Assembly (NCBI GenBank): GCA_905221605.1
Contig: CAJNDS010002310.1
Location: 67,001 to 131,000 of the forward strand
DNA from: Symbiodinium natans
Taxonomy: Eukaryota > Sar > Dinophyceae > Suessiales > Symbiodiniaceae
Reading direction: 5' to 3'
DNA: 64,000 nucleotides
Under the pieces are notes generated by a model. The model was not told the DNA's origin, did no database searches, and worked only from the letters and a program-made list of their open reading frames with translations. This document shows positions 8,406 through 18,422 of the stretch, in pieces. The position numbers and the translations under genes were made by a program. Each line of letters starts with the position of its first letter. The first letter of the stretch is position 1.

Positions 8406-11356
8406 CTGCGTCTCGTTCGCGCGCTTCGCCGCTTCGCCGCTTGGCCGCTTGGCCGCTTGGCCGCGCACACGCACGGGGAGCTGAGGGTGGCTGAACTGAA
8501 CATCAGCTGAGGCTGCAGCTCGCTCTCCTCCTCGTTCTTTTGAAACTCCTTATGGCTTCACACAGCACCCAAGTGGGACTGCGCTGTGTGCTATTGGCCA
8601 AAAAATGCTAAAACCTGGAAAGCCCCATAGGGGGAGCCCGAGTCGGGGCCGTGGCAGAGAGATCGACTGCCGAACCTTTCGCATTGGCGATGGCGATGGC
8701 AAGCTTGATCCTCACGATCTCCTGGCTTTCACAGGACACGCCGTAACACCGCAACGTAGAGCCGGAACAGTGGACATAGTGGACATTTGAATCCTTGAAA
8801 TATTCGCGCTTGTCATGGTCCGAAAACCTGGGTTGGGAGGCGGCGCGCGAGACACGAGACCCGACACAAGGCACTCATTCCTGACCTGCTCTTGCCTTGG
8901 GGCTGCGCCAGAAGTCGGGCCACCACAGTACTTTCTTGTAGGTGCCATCCTGCAGGAATTGTTTCAAGGGCTGAAAGGGGCAAACGTCTGCCACAAAGTG
9001 GGGCACGGTCCAGGGCAATTTCCAGAGCTACCCGGACCATGGCCTGAGTAGCTGGGTGATGCGTTTCGTCATGCTTCGTCGTCTTGTGTTGTGAAGATAA
9101 ACCTGCGGTTGCCTCGTTGCTGTGCTCGAGCAGAAGCCACACTGACTGGCACAGGAAGCTGTGGTAATATGTGGTAATGACAAGGATCGCTACGTACTGC
9201 TATCTGCTATCAGCGGCCGACGAGATCGGCGCTGCAGCAGGCCATTGAGGGCATGCACGCTGAAAGCACGGACAAGCCGTGTGAGTTGAGATCTGGTGCC
9301 CTCATGATGCCTTCGCCACTTCCATGACCCTGTGCAGGTCAGTGACCTGGGAGGCGGAGGCAGTGTCCCTTCGCGTTCGCGCGGCGCTCAGGTTTGGTGT
9401 TTTCCGGAGTCCAACGTGATGGTAAACTTAAGTGGTCTTCTCATACTCGGGGCTGCAAAGACGAACAGCGTAGCATATTGCAACAGCTTGTAACAAAACA
9501 CATGGCCTCATTCTCCATAAGTCTTCGTCTTCGCGAAATGGGGGGGAGCGTGCTGAGTGGAAATTTCCACCTTTCAATGGTGCTAAGCAGAAACAACCTT
9601 CGCTTCTTCGGGCAAATCGGGGGAATCAGACCCTCCATCGCTGTCATCAAACCCCCTTATCATCACCGCAATATCGCGAGGGCCATTGGTGGTCGCCGTC
9701 CTCCCGCATTGCGACACTCCACATCACAAGCTGATTCTAACTGACCCAGTGGCTCAGAAATCCCAATCTCTTGGTCTGCACTGCTTCCGCACGCGGGTAC
9801 CTATGGCTACCTTCCTGTGCCCCAGGACCCGGGGGTTGCCCGAACAGTTCCAAACACCCACAACACTTCGAGGCACGTGCGGTGACCACATGCGAACACA
9901 TGCGACGCTTGCACTCGAACTGACACCGACCTGCTGGTTCCAGAGCAGCTCGTCGAAGGCCTTCGCAACAAAACAGGCGAGCTCTCACGAAAAAGAGAAG
10001 ACGGCAGAGATGCGCTGGCGAACGAAGAAAACGCACCAGCGAAGACCCCAAACAATTCAGAGTGGAATGGCGTGCTCAGAGACTGCAGCGCATAGTGGCT
10101 TTACCCCACAAGAAAGGAGCCCTAGACTTCAAACGTATCAAAACAGACGGGAATGTCAAACGTATCCAAATATACGGGAATGTCAAAGGCTGCTCTTGGA
10201 ACAGATATGTTCACCCATGCTAACGGAGAGAGTTGGAAGTCAAGCAATGTTCCGATTTGGCCAGTATATCATCGACATATACAGTGACAGCAACCTCGCG
10301 AAATCACAAGTGCTGCCCTTCTGGCCGGAACAACTTGGATCAGTCGTGAGAGGTCAGGCAATCATGGCCAATTTCGGCTATGGTCAGAAAATCACAAGCA
10401 TATACATGACAGGAACTTCGTGAACAATTCCGTGCTTGAATGGTGGATGTATGAAGTGCTACCTAAAAGTCGTACATCTTGGGGAGCAGCGGCAAGCCCA
10501 TACACAGTGCCATTATTGGAAGCGTGCTCGATGATCACTCAGGTACCCGCGATCACCTTTATGCACTGTTTGCACTAGCGATGAAAGACTTGTAGTTTTT
10601 TTGGCCTCCTTCCCTTCCACCTCTGATTTTCTGCTAAGAGAAGTCGTAGCCTTTCAAAACAGCTTAGCTGGGCCAACATCCAGAATGCCATAACTAGATT
10701 AACTAGATGATGGGCGGAGGCCAAGCAGCCAGGAACCCGGCCAAGGCACACATAAGGCAACATGAAAGGAGACATGGGAGACACGGGAGACAAGCGGAGA
10801 CAAGCGGAGACAGGCGGAGACAAGCAGAGACAAGCCCCCCCCCCCCCCCCCGCGGCCACCCACATTAAAGGAGACAAGCAGGAGAGACAAGCAGACCAGG
10901 GACGCGGCCGGAGCATCAGGCTAGGTCGGTAATTTGAGCAAGAACCAGGATAAGCAGGAACCCCTGAAACCCCTACACTAAACGTCAAGGATTCGCGGAA
11001 AGGCAGTTCGGCATCGGAAAGCGCCTCCTCGCTGTGACCGTCTTGCTCGCCTTGGCCGCCTTGGCGCCGATCTCGGTCCATTTCCGCCCTTAGCGAAGGG
11101 AACCCTCAGGGAACCCTCAGCTGCTGCGAGCTCTCAGCTGCGAGCTCAACCGAGCTCTTTTGAGCTCTCTGAAGTGCCAAGGTGCTTGATGCGCTCGGCC
11201 GCGGTCAACCCCGACCTGGAGAGCGCTCAAAAGAGCAAAAAAAGGAAAGCCCAAGAATAGACTTCAAATGAAACAGAAGACCTCACCAAAGGAATCACGA
11301 GGCCTGTCGGTGTCTCCCGCCCCCCCGCTCCCTCCCCCCCAGGACACAAAGCGGAC
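8406..11356. other. no confident gene; scattered short repeats
   Basis: Mixed-composition DNA upstream of the coiled-coil exons. It holds 9-bp repeats of GCTTGGCCG type at 8430-8463 and GGAGACAAGC-type repeats followed by a C17 tract at 10780-10850. Short minus-strand open stretches, such as LTAAERIKHLG near 11,200, might be 5' exons of the coiled-coil gene, but none joins in phase convincingly. The one long plus-strand frame is listed separately. Confidence 0.4.
9686..10423 (+). CDS. hypothetical ORF, 245 codons
   Basis: Open frame with no recognised domain. It contains a short internal duplication (QNRREC / PNIREC around residues 152-166, matching a duplicated AAACGTATC DNA segment near 10,130-10,190). 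Composition is unlike the recognised exons, and the flanks lack a clear splice acceptor. It may be chance or a decayed mobile element. Confidence 0.15.
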   Translation: MVVAVLPHCDTPHHKLILTDPVAQKSQSLGLHCFRTRVPMATFLCPRTRGLPEQFQTPTTLRGTCGDHMRTHATLALELTPTCWFQSSSSKAFATKQASSHEKEKTAEMRWRTKKTHQRRPQTIQSGMACSETAAHSGFTPQERSPRLQTYQNRRECQTYPNIRECQRLLLEQICSPMLTERVGSQAMFRFGQYIIDIYSDSNLAKSQVLPFWPEQLGSVVRGQAIMANFGYGQKITSIYMTGTS

Positions 11357-12184
11357 TTAAGCTCTGCGCGGCCACGTCTTCGGAGCCACGTCGCGTGCGG
11401 CCATCACCTGCAGAGACGGCGCAGCGAAGAAGAAAAAAGAGTGAGAGAGAGAGAGAGAGCGCGAGAGAGCACGAGAGAGAGAGCGCAGCTGACGGAGCGG
11501 CTGAGAGGCGCGCTCGCTGAGTGTGAGATCTGGATGCCCTGCCGGGCCCCCTTCAGGGGCAGCCGAACATCCTACAATTTGGAGGGCCAGGGGCCCTCCC
11601 TGGAGCCAAGCGCCTTCCGAAAAATGGCGCAAACTTGTGCAAACTTCTGGAAACATGTGCAGTTCACAAAGACACCGAGCGAGCCCCCATGCTGCAACCG
11701 CCGACCCCTGTCGCTCATGATGGGAGACCACAGATCCAAACCGTGTGACATCGGAGGGCCGCCGGGCGCTTTTTGAGACTTGATTTTGGGGAAAAAAGTC
11801 AGACTGCGTAACGTTCGCGTAACATTGGTGGACGCAAACTTGAAGGTGTCCGAATGTACTAGAGGCTTTGGGACAAATGACAGACTTGCTTGGCCAACAT
11901 CCTTCTTCGATCAATGCCTGATACGATTTTGGTTTTGTTCTTCCCAGATGGCCTGAGTTTCGCAAAGGCTCGTTTTGTTTGAGATCGGGCTCTCGCCACC
12001 TCATTCTTTGCTTTTTCCGCGTATGGTTTGGGGCCTGAACGGTTGCACTGGTGCAACTTAAGGGTTGCGGGGAGTGGTTAGGAAGTTCAGAGTTTGCGGT
12101 AGAAGGCTTTAGGTAGCCGGTTATGTGAAAAATGACCTCAACGCTGACAACCGTAGACTTTCTGAAATCGCCATGGACATACAA
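11357..12184 (-). CDS. hypothetical ORF, 275 codons
   Basis: Long open frame without a recognised domain. Part of its 3' half is a (GA)n/(CT)n tract read as Ser-Leu repeats at 11,436-11,490. The last 16 codons follow a plausible acceptor (CTGCAG|GTGATGGCC) and could be a small separate exon. It is probably not one real protein. Confidence 0.15.
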   Translation of the reverse strand: MYVHGDFRKSTVVSVEVIFHITGYLKPSTANSELPNHSPQPLSCTSATVQAPNHTRKKQRMRWREPDLKQNEPLRNSGHLGRTKPKSYQALIEEGCWPSKSVICPKASSTFGHLQVCVHQCYANVTQSDFFPQNQVSKSARRPSDVTRFGSVVSHHERQGSAVAAWGLARCLCELHMFPEVCTSLRHFSEGAWLQGGPLALQIVGCSAAPEGGPAGHPDLTLSERASQPLRQLRSLSRALSRSLSLSHSFFFFAAPSLQVMAARDVAPKTWPRRA

Positions 12185-12773
12185 TCATCGTGCGGGCATG
12201 CATGATCTGAAAGCGCCCGTGGTTACCGACGCTTTCGGCACGGGACACGGAAAGAAAAAAACCGCAAATGACGAGGCCGGCATCTCCATGTAAAATAACT
12301 GCAGCGCACTGCCTTTCACAACAGATTCTTCCACACCTCGACAATCCAAGCAGACAAAAGCTCCACCAGGGTTGCGCAAGCGGAAACAGAGGAAAGTGCC
12401 AACCGTTACTCACCCACCTGCATCCTTTTGAGTCATCCCCTCCATCGAGACCGGTGAGACAAGAAGATCTACACAATGTCTTTGTACACAACGGCAAGCT
12501 CTCTGCGCCCACTTCTGGGTTTCTGTAGACCATTGCTGAAATCCACACAGCTGGAAAACGGATTGTGAGCCAAAAGGCTTGCCGTTGCTGCTGGTCACAC
12601 TTGTTGTGTGACAGCTGGGTCCCCATGAAAGTACCCTGAACGCCCTGCGCTAGCGGCTGGCGTCGCTCGCCACCTCTGCCAGCCCTGCGATCATGCTCGA
12701 TCTGCATCACCAGTAGGGGCGTGTGGACCTGGGTCATCTGGCCTTGACACAGCACACAGCAAGGCTTGCGCAA
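12138..12773 (-). CDS. hypothetical ORF, 211 codons
   Basis: Open frame beginning with a Cys-rich stretch (PCCVLCQGQM) and with further Cys/His later, but no ordered zinc-finger pattern that I recognise. A second minus-strand frame (12,734-13,006), also Cys-rich, lies just upstream and could be a neighbouring exon. Nothing identifies a function. Confidence 0.2.
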   Translation of the reverse strand: MRKPCCVLCQGQMTQVHTPLLVMQIEHDRRAGRGGERRQPLAQGVQGTFMGTQLSHNKCDQQQRQAFWLTIRFPAVWISAMVYRNPEVGAESLPLCTKTLCRSSCLTGLDGGDDSKGCRWVSNGWHFPLFPLAQPWWSFCLLGLSRCGRICCERQCAAVILHGDAGLVICGFFLSVSRAESVGNHGRFQIMHARTMIVCPWRFQKVYGCQR

Positions 12774-13266
12774 GTTGATACCGACATTGGGCGGGCATAT
12801 GCCAGCTCAGCCCAGAGGATCGCAAGTCCGCACAAGTGCATACATCGCCTGGATAAGTGGCCGAAGGTTGGCGAAGAGCTCGAAAAGCTGAAGCTCCTGC
12901 GAAGACCGTGTGGAAACTGCCAGAGCAAGTATGGAGCGAATCGCTTGCTCACCTCATCACAGCCTTGGCACAAGCGCTCATCGGCCTGGAGGTGCCATGA
13001 TCTCATAACTGCATGCCGCAGTTTGCATATCTAATGAGCTGATCGTGTGTCTCGAGGTTGTGTCAACAGGCGCACCTGCGAGAGGAGTGCGGCACACCTG
13101 GCCTTGCTGCTGTCCGGCAGCGTCACATCCTGAAAAGCTGAAACGACACGGAAAGGGCTGAAAGCGCCCTCCCCCTCCCCACCCTCCCTCGCAAAAAGGG
13201 ACCCCCTTGGCACGGCGTTTCTACTGTTTTGGTCTCTCATGTTAGAGAATATGCACGCAACCAAGT

Positions 13267-13453
13267 ATGTATACATACACCAAGTATGTACACATATATA
13301 CATACATACATACATACATACATACATACATACATACATACATACATACATACATACATACATACATACATACATACATACATACATACATACATACATA
13401 CATACATACATACATACATACATACATACATACATACATACTACATACATACA

Positions 13454-13485
<32 letters not shown>

Positions 13486-13544
13486 CCATACATACATACA
13501 CACATACACAGACACATCACATACAACACCATACACATACACAC

Positions 13545-13579
<35 letters not shown>

Positions 13580-13589
13580 TACACATACC

Positions 13590-13632
<43 letters not shown>

Positions 13633-13735
13633 TACATACACATACATACATACATAAATCAGATAAACATATATATATACATACATATAGATTTTTAGAC
13701 ACACCCCCCCCCCCCCCCCATGACCCAGACCTGTT
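13267..13735. repeat. (CATA)n / (CATACA)n satellite ending in TA-rich DNA, C17 and ATGACCC
   Basis: About 230 bases of tetranucleotide CATA, then hexanucleotide CATACA with interruptions, then a short TA tract, a run of 17 C and ATGACCCAGACC. The long frames across it are translation artefacts (YIHT or VCMY repeats). Its TA-C-ATGACCC end recurs elsewhere in the window. Confidence 0.95.
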
Positions 13736-13959
13736 TCCCTCGTAAATACCGTTCATCACCCGCTCGTGCCCTGTGCCGTTTTTTGCTGCTCACAGTGGGC
13801 AGTATCTCGACAAAACAAACCCCACACGGACCACAGGACTGGACGCCGACACGGGCGATACCAAAAAACCAAAAAAAACAACTTTTCGAGAGAATGAGGG
13901 GGGTGTTGAAAAAGATTGTTTTCCGCCGACCCCAGCGGTAGCAGGGCGGCGTCAGTGAA

Positions 13960-15000
13960 GACCCCCCACCGCCCTCACCGCCCTCACCCGCTCTCACAGC
14001 ATGCTGCTCATGACACCTTGAATTGGAGTGTTTTTGCATTGTTTGGCTTCAGTGCATGCCCAAACCCCGCCACCCATCGCCCTCACCCATGACGCCTTGA
14101 ATTGGACCTTTGACCCCCCCCCACCCCATCCATTCAGCTCACCTCCGCCCCTGACCAATCTCTAGTGTTTTAAGATTCCAGTGCACGCCCGGCCTGACCG
14201 CTCTCACGCACCACCCCCTCCCCCCCCCCCCCCCCCCATCCCTCGCCCCTGACCCACCCCCCACACCCCCCCCCCACCCCCACCCCCCCCCCCCCCCCAC
14301 ACCCCCCCCCCCCACCACCCACCCCCCCCCCCCCACCCCCCCACCCCCCCCCGCCACCTTAGTGTTTTAAGGATTCCAGTCCATGCCCGCCGCCCACCCT
14401 CACCGCTCTCACCGCTCTCATCACTCCCCCACCCGCCGCCTCGACTCTGAAACCCCACCCCCCCCCACCCCCCCCATCCCTTCCCTCCTAGGCCCCTACC
14501 CCCTACTCCGCCTGACAAATCTCAGTTCGAGGGATTCCAATCCGCCTCCCTGCCCACCCCCAACTCCACCAACCCTCGACCGTCACCTCCCCTGTCCACC
14601 CGCCGCGCTCCACCCTGCCTTCCGCCCCAACCCTCTCACCAGAGCTGGTCAAATGAGTCAGGCCCCTTTCCGCCAGCCACCCCCACCCTCTCCCACCCCC
14701 ACTCCCTAACCCTCCCACCAACCCTCCCCGGCCCTCGTCGTTACCCCCTCCCACCATCGTGCACCATCCGACCGCCCCCCCACTCTCACCGCTCTCATCG
14801 CTTCTTCATCTCCATGCCCCCCAGTCCACCCCTGCCTTCCGCCCCCAACTCCCTAATCCGACACCAACCCTCTACCGTCACCCACACCCCCCACCCCCGC
14901 CGCCCCCCTTTCCACCCCCACCCACCCCCACCCCCCCGCCCCCGCCCCCCCCGCCTGCCCGCGCTCCACCCTGCCTTCCGCCCCAATGCGACTGTCTTGG
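13960..15000. repeat. C-rich degenerate minisatellite
   Basis: Strongly strand-biased C-rich DNA with runs of 10-17 C. Recurring blocks resemble AGTGTTTTAAGATTCCAGTGCATGCCCG followed by CACCGCTCTCAC, seen at about 14,025, 14,160, 14,360 and 14,520, giving units of roughly 130-200 bases. No gene; Gly/Pro-rich frames are artefacts. Confidence 0.8.
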
Positions 15001-15024
15001 GTCTGGGGTCGGCGGCACTGGCGG

Positions 15025-15525
15025 TAGCCATTATTTGGTTTTGCCTCGTAAACAGATTGTTTTTCATAGAAAAACCAACTTTTCCCTCGTAAAAAGATGG
15101 TTTTGGCCTGGTCTGCCTGAGGAAAACCATCTTTTTGCGTGGTAAAAGTTGGTGATTGTCTCCGAAACTATCTTTTACGAGGCAACACCAAAAAACAAAA
15201 AAAACACCTTTTTGAGAACGAGGGGGCATGTTAAAAAAGATGGTTTTTTGGTTTTGCCTCGTAAAAAGATTGTTTTTTCATACAAATAGCCAACTTTTGC
15301 CGTCGTAAAAAGATGGTTTTGGCCTCTTCGGTCTTTCATAGAAAACCAACTTTTACCTCGTAAAAAGATGGTGTTGGCTTGGTCTTCCGGGGGAAAATCG
15401 TCTTTTTGCTAGGTAGAAGCTGGTTTTTGTCTCCAAAACCATCTTTTGTCGAGGTAAAACCAAAAAACCATCTTTTTCAAGATCCCCCCGATGCTCTCAA
15501 AAAGTTGGTTTATTTGTTTTTTTGG
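15025..15525. repeat. hairpin-forming degenerate repeat (AAAGATGGTTTT / AAAACCATCTTT)
   Basis: Blocks such as CCTCGTAAAAAGATGGTTTTGG alternate with their inverse (AAAACCATCTTTTTG, ACCAACTTTTACC) at spacings of about 30-70 bases, so each unit can fold on itself. Copies occur near 15,045, 15,090, 15,130, 15,170, 15,240, 15,310, 15,365 and 15,440. No coding signal. Confidence 0.8.
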
Positions 15526-15659
15526 TTTTGCCTCGTCTTTCTCTCGGGCCGGAAGAGTTCACTAAGTGCAGCTGGCCAGCGGACGTTTTCTTTTGAACCA
15601 AGGCGTGTCAGCGTGCTTGGAAGCTCTTTCTGTTCAGCGGGAAAAAGTTGGTTTTGGTC

Positions 15660-17060
15660 TGTCTTATATTAATCTCAATAATAGCATTCCTATTCCTGTT
15701 CATGTTAAAGGGTTCGATCAACCATCTTTACAGGACTTCTTTTCAATTTACTTATGTTCTTATGAACTTTCATAGGGTTCTTATTCAATGTCAGAGTCAA
15801 AGGATTCCTAATACTTTGTAATAGGGTTCTTATGCATGTCAACAAGAATCTCAATGATTTTAAAGTGGTTCTTAGGGCCCATACTTCTGTTGTAGGATTC
15901 CTATTGGTTCTATTCATTTTAGTGAGTCTCCAAGAACTTTTAATGGTATTCTTAGAAATTTGAATAGGAACCACATTAAGTCTAACAGGAAGCCTAGAAG
16001 TTTTGAAAAAGAACCACAGATTCCTAGTGGTTCCTATTCATTTTAGTAGGATTCCTCTTCATTTCAAAAGGATTCCTATCACAATTTGTAATAGGGTTCT
16101 TGTGAACTTTAGTGGGGTTCCTCATAAATTCCCATTAATGTTATTCCTAACCATCTAGGGTTCTTATTCAACGTAATAGGATTCCAAATTCCGTTTTAAT
16201 GGGGTTCTTATGAATTTCAACAAGGTTCTCAATCATTTTAGAGTGGTTTCTCTTAATTCCAATAGGGTTCCTCTGAAAGTTAAAATGACTCATACTTTTT
16301 TTTGGGATTCCTATTGGTTCCTAGTCGTTTAAGTCAGTCTCAAAGTGATGCTAATGGTATTCTGAACAATTTGAATATCATTCCGTGTCCTATTCATTCT
16401 ACCAGGAATCACACTACATCTAACAGGAAGCCTAGAAATTCTGAACAAGAACCACATTGATTCTTATAGGTTTCCTATTGGTCCTATTAATTCTAGTAGG
16501 GTTCCTCTCTTTATAAGGACCCCTATTAATTTGCAACAGGCTTCATGATGAATTTTACTGGGGTTCAAAATATATTCCTATTAGTGGTAGGACCCTCTTC
16601 ATGTTAAAAGGATTCCTCTTAATTTGTAGTAGGGTTCTTATGAATTTTAGTGGGGTACCTCATAATTTGATAGTAATTCATCATAACAAGATTCTAGAGA
16701 AATATTAATAGGATTCCGATTTAGATTTAATGGAAGTCCTACATTCTCATGAATTTAAAAGGCCACTATTTTTCATGGGTGTCCTTATTATTGTCTTTTA
16801 CATTTTAATAGTATTCCTATGACGTTTGATAGAGAGTTCCTATGACTTAAATATGATTCTAAGTCATTTTTTCCTATTCGGTCTATAAGATTCCTATTCA
16901 CTTCAATAAGGGTCTTATAAATTTTAATAGGCTTCGTATTAATTTTCGTAGGGTTTTCCTTCAATTAAAAGGTTTCCTATTAAATTCATACGAATCCTAT
17001 GAACTTTTGTAACTTTAGTAAGATGATGACGATAAGACTAACAGGGTCGTAGAAATTTCA
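15660..17060. repeat. AT-rich higher-order repeat with GGATTCCTATT motif
   Basis: The DNA switches abruptly to AT-rich sequence built of degenerate units carrying AGGATTCCTATT and AATAGGGTTCTTATGAA. A longer block at about 15,880-16,135 repeats at about 16,290-16,566 (both with CTAACAGGAAGCCTAGAA), and part of it again from about 16,590, so a period near 400 bases overlies the short motif. No open frame of note. Confidence 0.75.
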
Positions 17061-18181
17061 ACGTAATCCACAATCTCGCAGCAAATTGTTCAGGTCACGT
17101 CGGTTGGAGCAATCGCTCCAGCAATTGCATTGCCATAGCAGGACCTTTTAAAACTAGTACTCTGATTGAATTAAAGCAATTAAATGAAGTAACAACATTC
17201 AACCAATTAAGTTAAACTCACGAAATTCATTAAAATACCATTAAGCAAATTATCTAAATTAATTAAACTAGTCCATGGCCAAACCAAGAGGCTACGTCTG
17301 TACTAGCACAAAATCTTACTGTAGTTGCTGAGTTCATAGGCCCTGAAAAAAGTGTACACTTTCAGTTCTATAGGGGTTTGTAGTAGCCCAAAAAGTGTAA
17401 AGTGTACTCACTCAGCTACTAAGAAATAAAGATTTCTTACTCCGAGACGGCCTCCCGGTAGGTCATGGGGGGTGGGGGGTGTGAGCTAATTTTATATATA
17501 TATATATACATATATATAACTATGCAGAAAACCAGAAAGGTGTACATAAATATCCGCCGACCCCTGCGGGGTGGCACCAGTGAAGCCTTTGCTTTCTCCA
17601 TTCAGTAAAGCTTTTACACACTGAAAGCAATCACACCCCCCTGAGAATCAAAACTTTCCAGCTATGCGTTATCGAATATATTGATTGGGATACCACCCCA
17701 CCCCAACCCCCGCCCCGACTAATAAGCAGCGCAGAGCCTGACATGTTGTCTTGGCTTTCGGGAACATAAAGAAAAAGTCGATTGATGAACTGACTATCAA
17801 TAGTATAGCTACCTTCGCCAGCTAAATAGTATAACTGGTATAGCAGCCAAAACAACAGGTTAACTGGACACAATGAATTTATGGAACACAACAAGTTGTA
17901 TGAATAACATTGATTGTATGCACGATATTAAGTACAATACTCCATGGCCTTGATGTAGCAGTTACGACAATTTTGTTGTGCATACTCAATAGTCAACGGT
18001 ATTGTTTTCTTTAGTTCTAATTGTTCTACCACTGATGAGTCAAACTACTGCTATGACTCCTTTAATGACATTCATTCCATTAGCTATATTAATTGTAACA
18101 AGTGTATTAGTGTATTAGTTTTGTTATGTCTATTTGTACCGGCTATGTGAAGGTCATTTTGTTCGATCCAAAAAACGTGGC
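17061..18181. other. AT-rich spacer, no gene seen
   Basis: Low-GC DNA without a convincing coding frame. At 17,463-17,520 it holds TCATGGGGGGTGGGGGG followed by a TA tract, an inverted relative of the TA-C-ATGAYCC composite seen at three other places. Confidence 0.5.
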
Positions 18182-18390
18182 TCAGGAGCTGGAAGGGGGC
18201 CGTGCCTCTGCGACGAGCTGCAGCAACTGCTCCATGACCTGACTTCGCGCGGACACATACACACAGAGACACACGAAGCCGCAGTGTCAGAAAATCTCCG
18301 GAGAGACACGGCACTGCGAATCCGACAACCCCACACACGGCCGACAATCCCGGAGATGGCTACAATGGCTACAGATACTCGGCAAGTGCT

Positions 18391-18422
<32 letters not shown>

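Noticed and set aside
13229-13759. Long frames of Tyr-Ile-His-Thr or Val-Cys-Met-Tyr on both strands
   Set aside because: Pure translation of the CATA/CATACA satellite; all frames are open because the unit has no stop codon.
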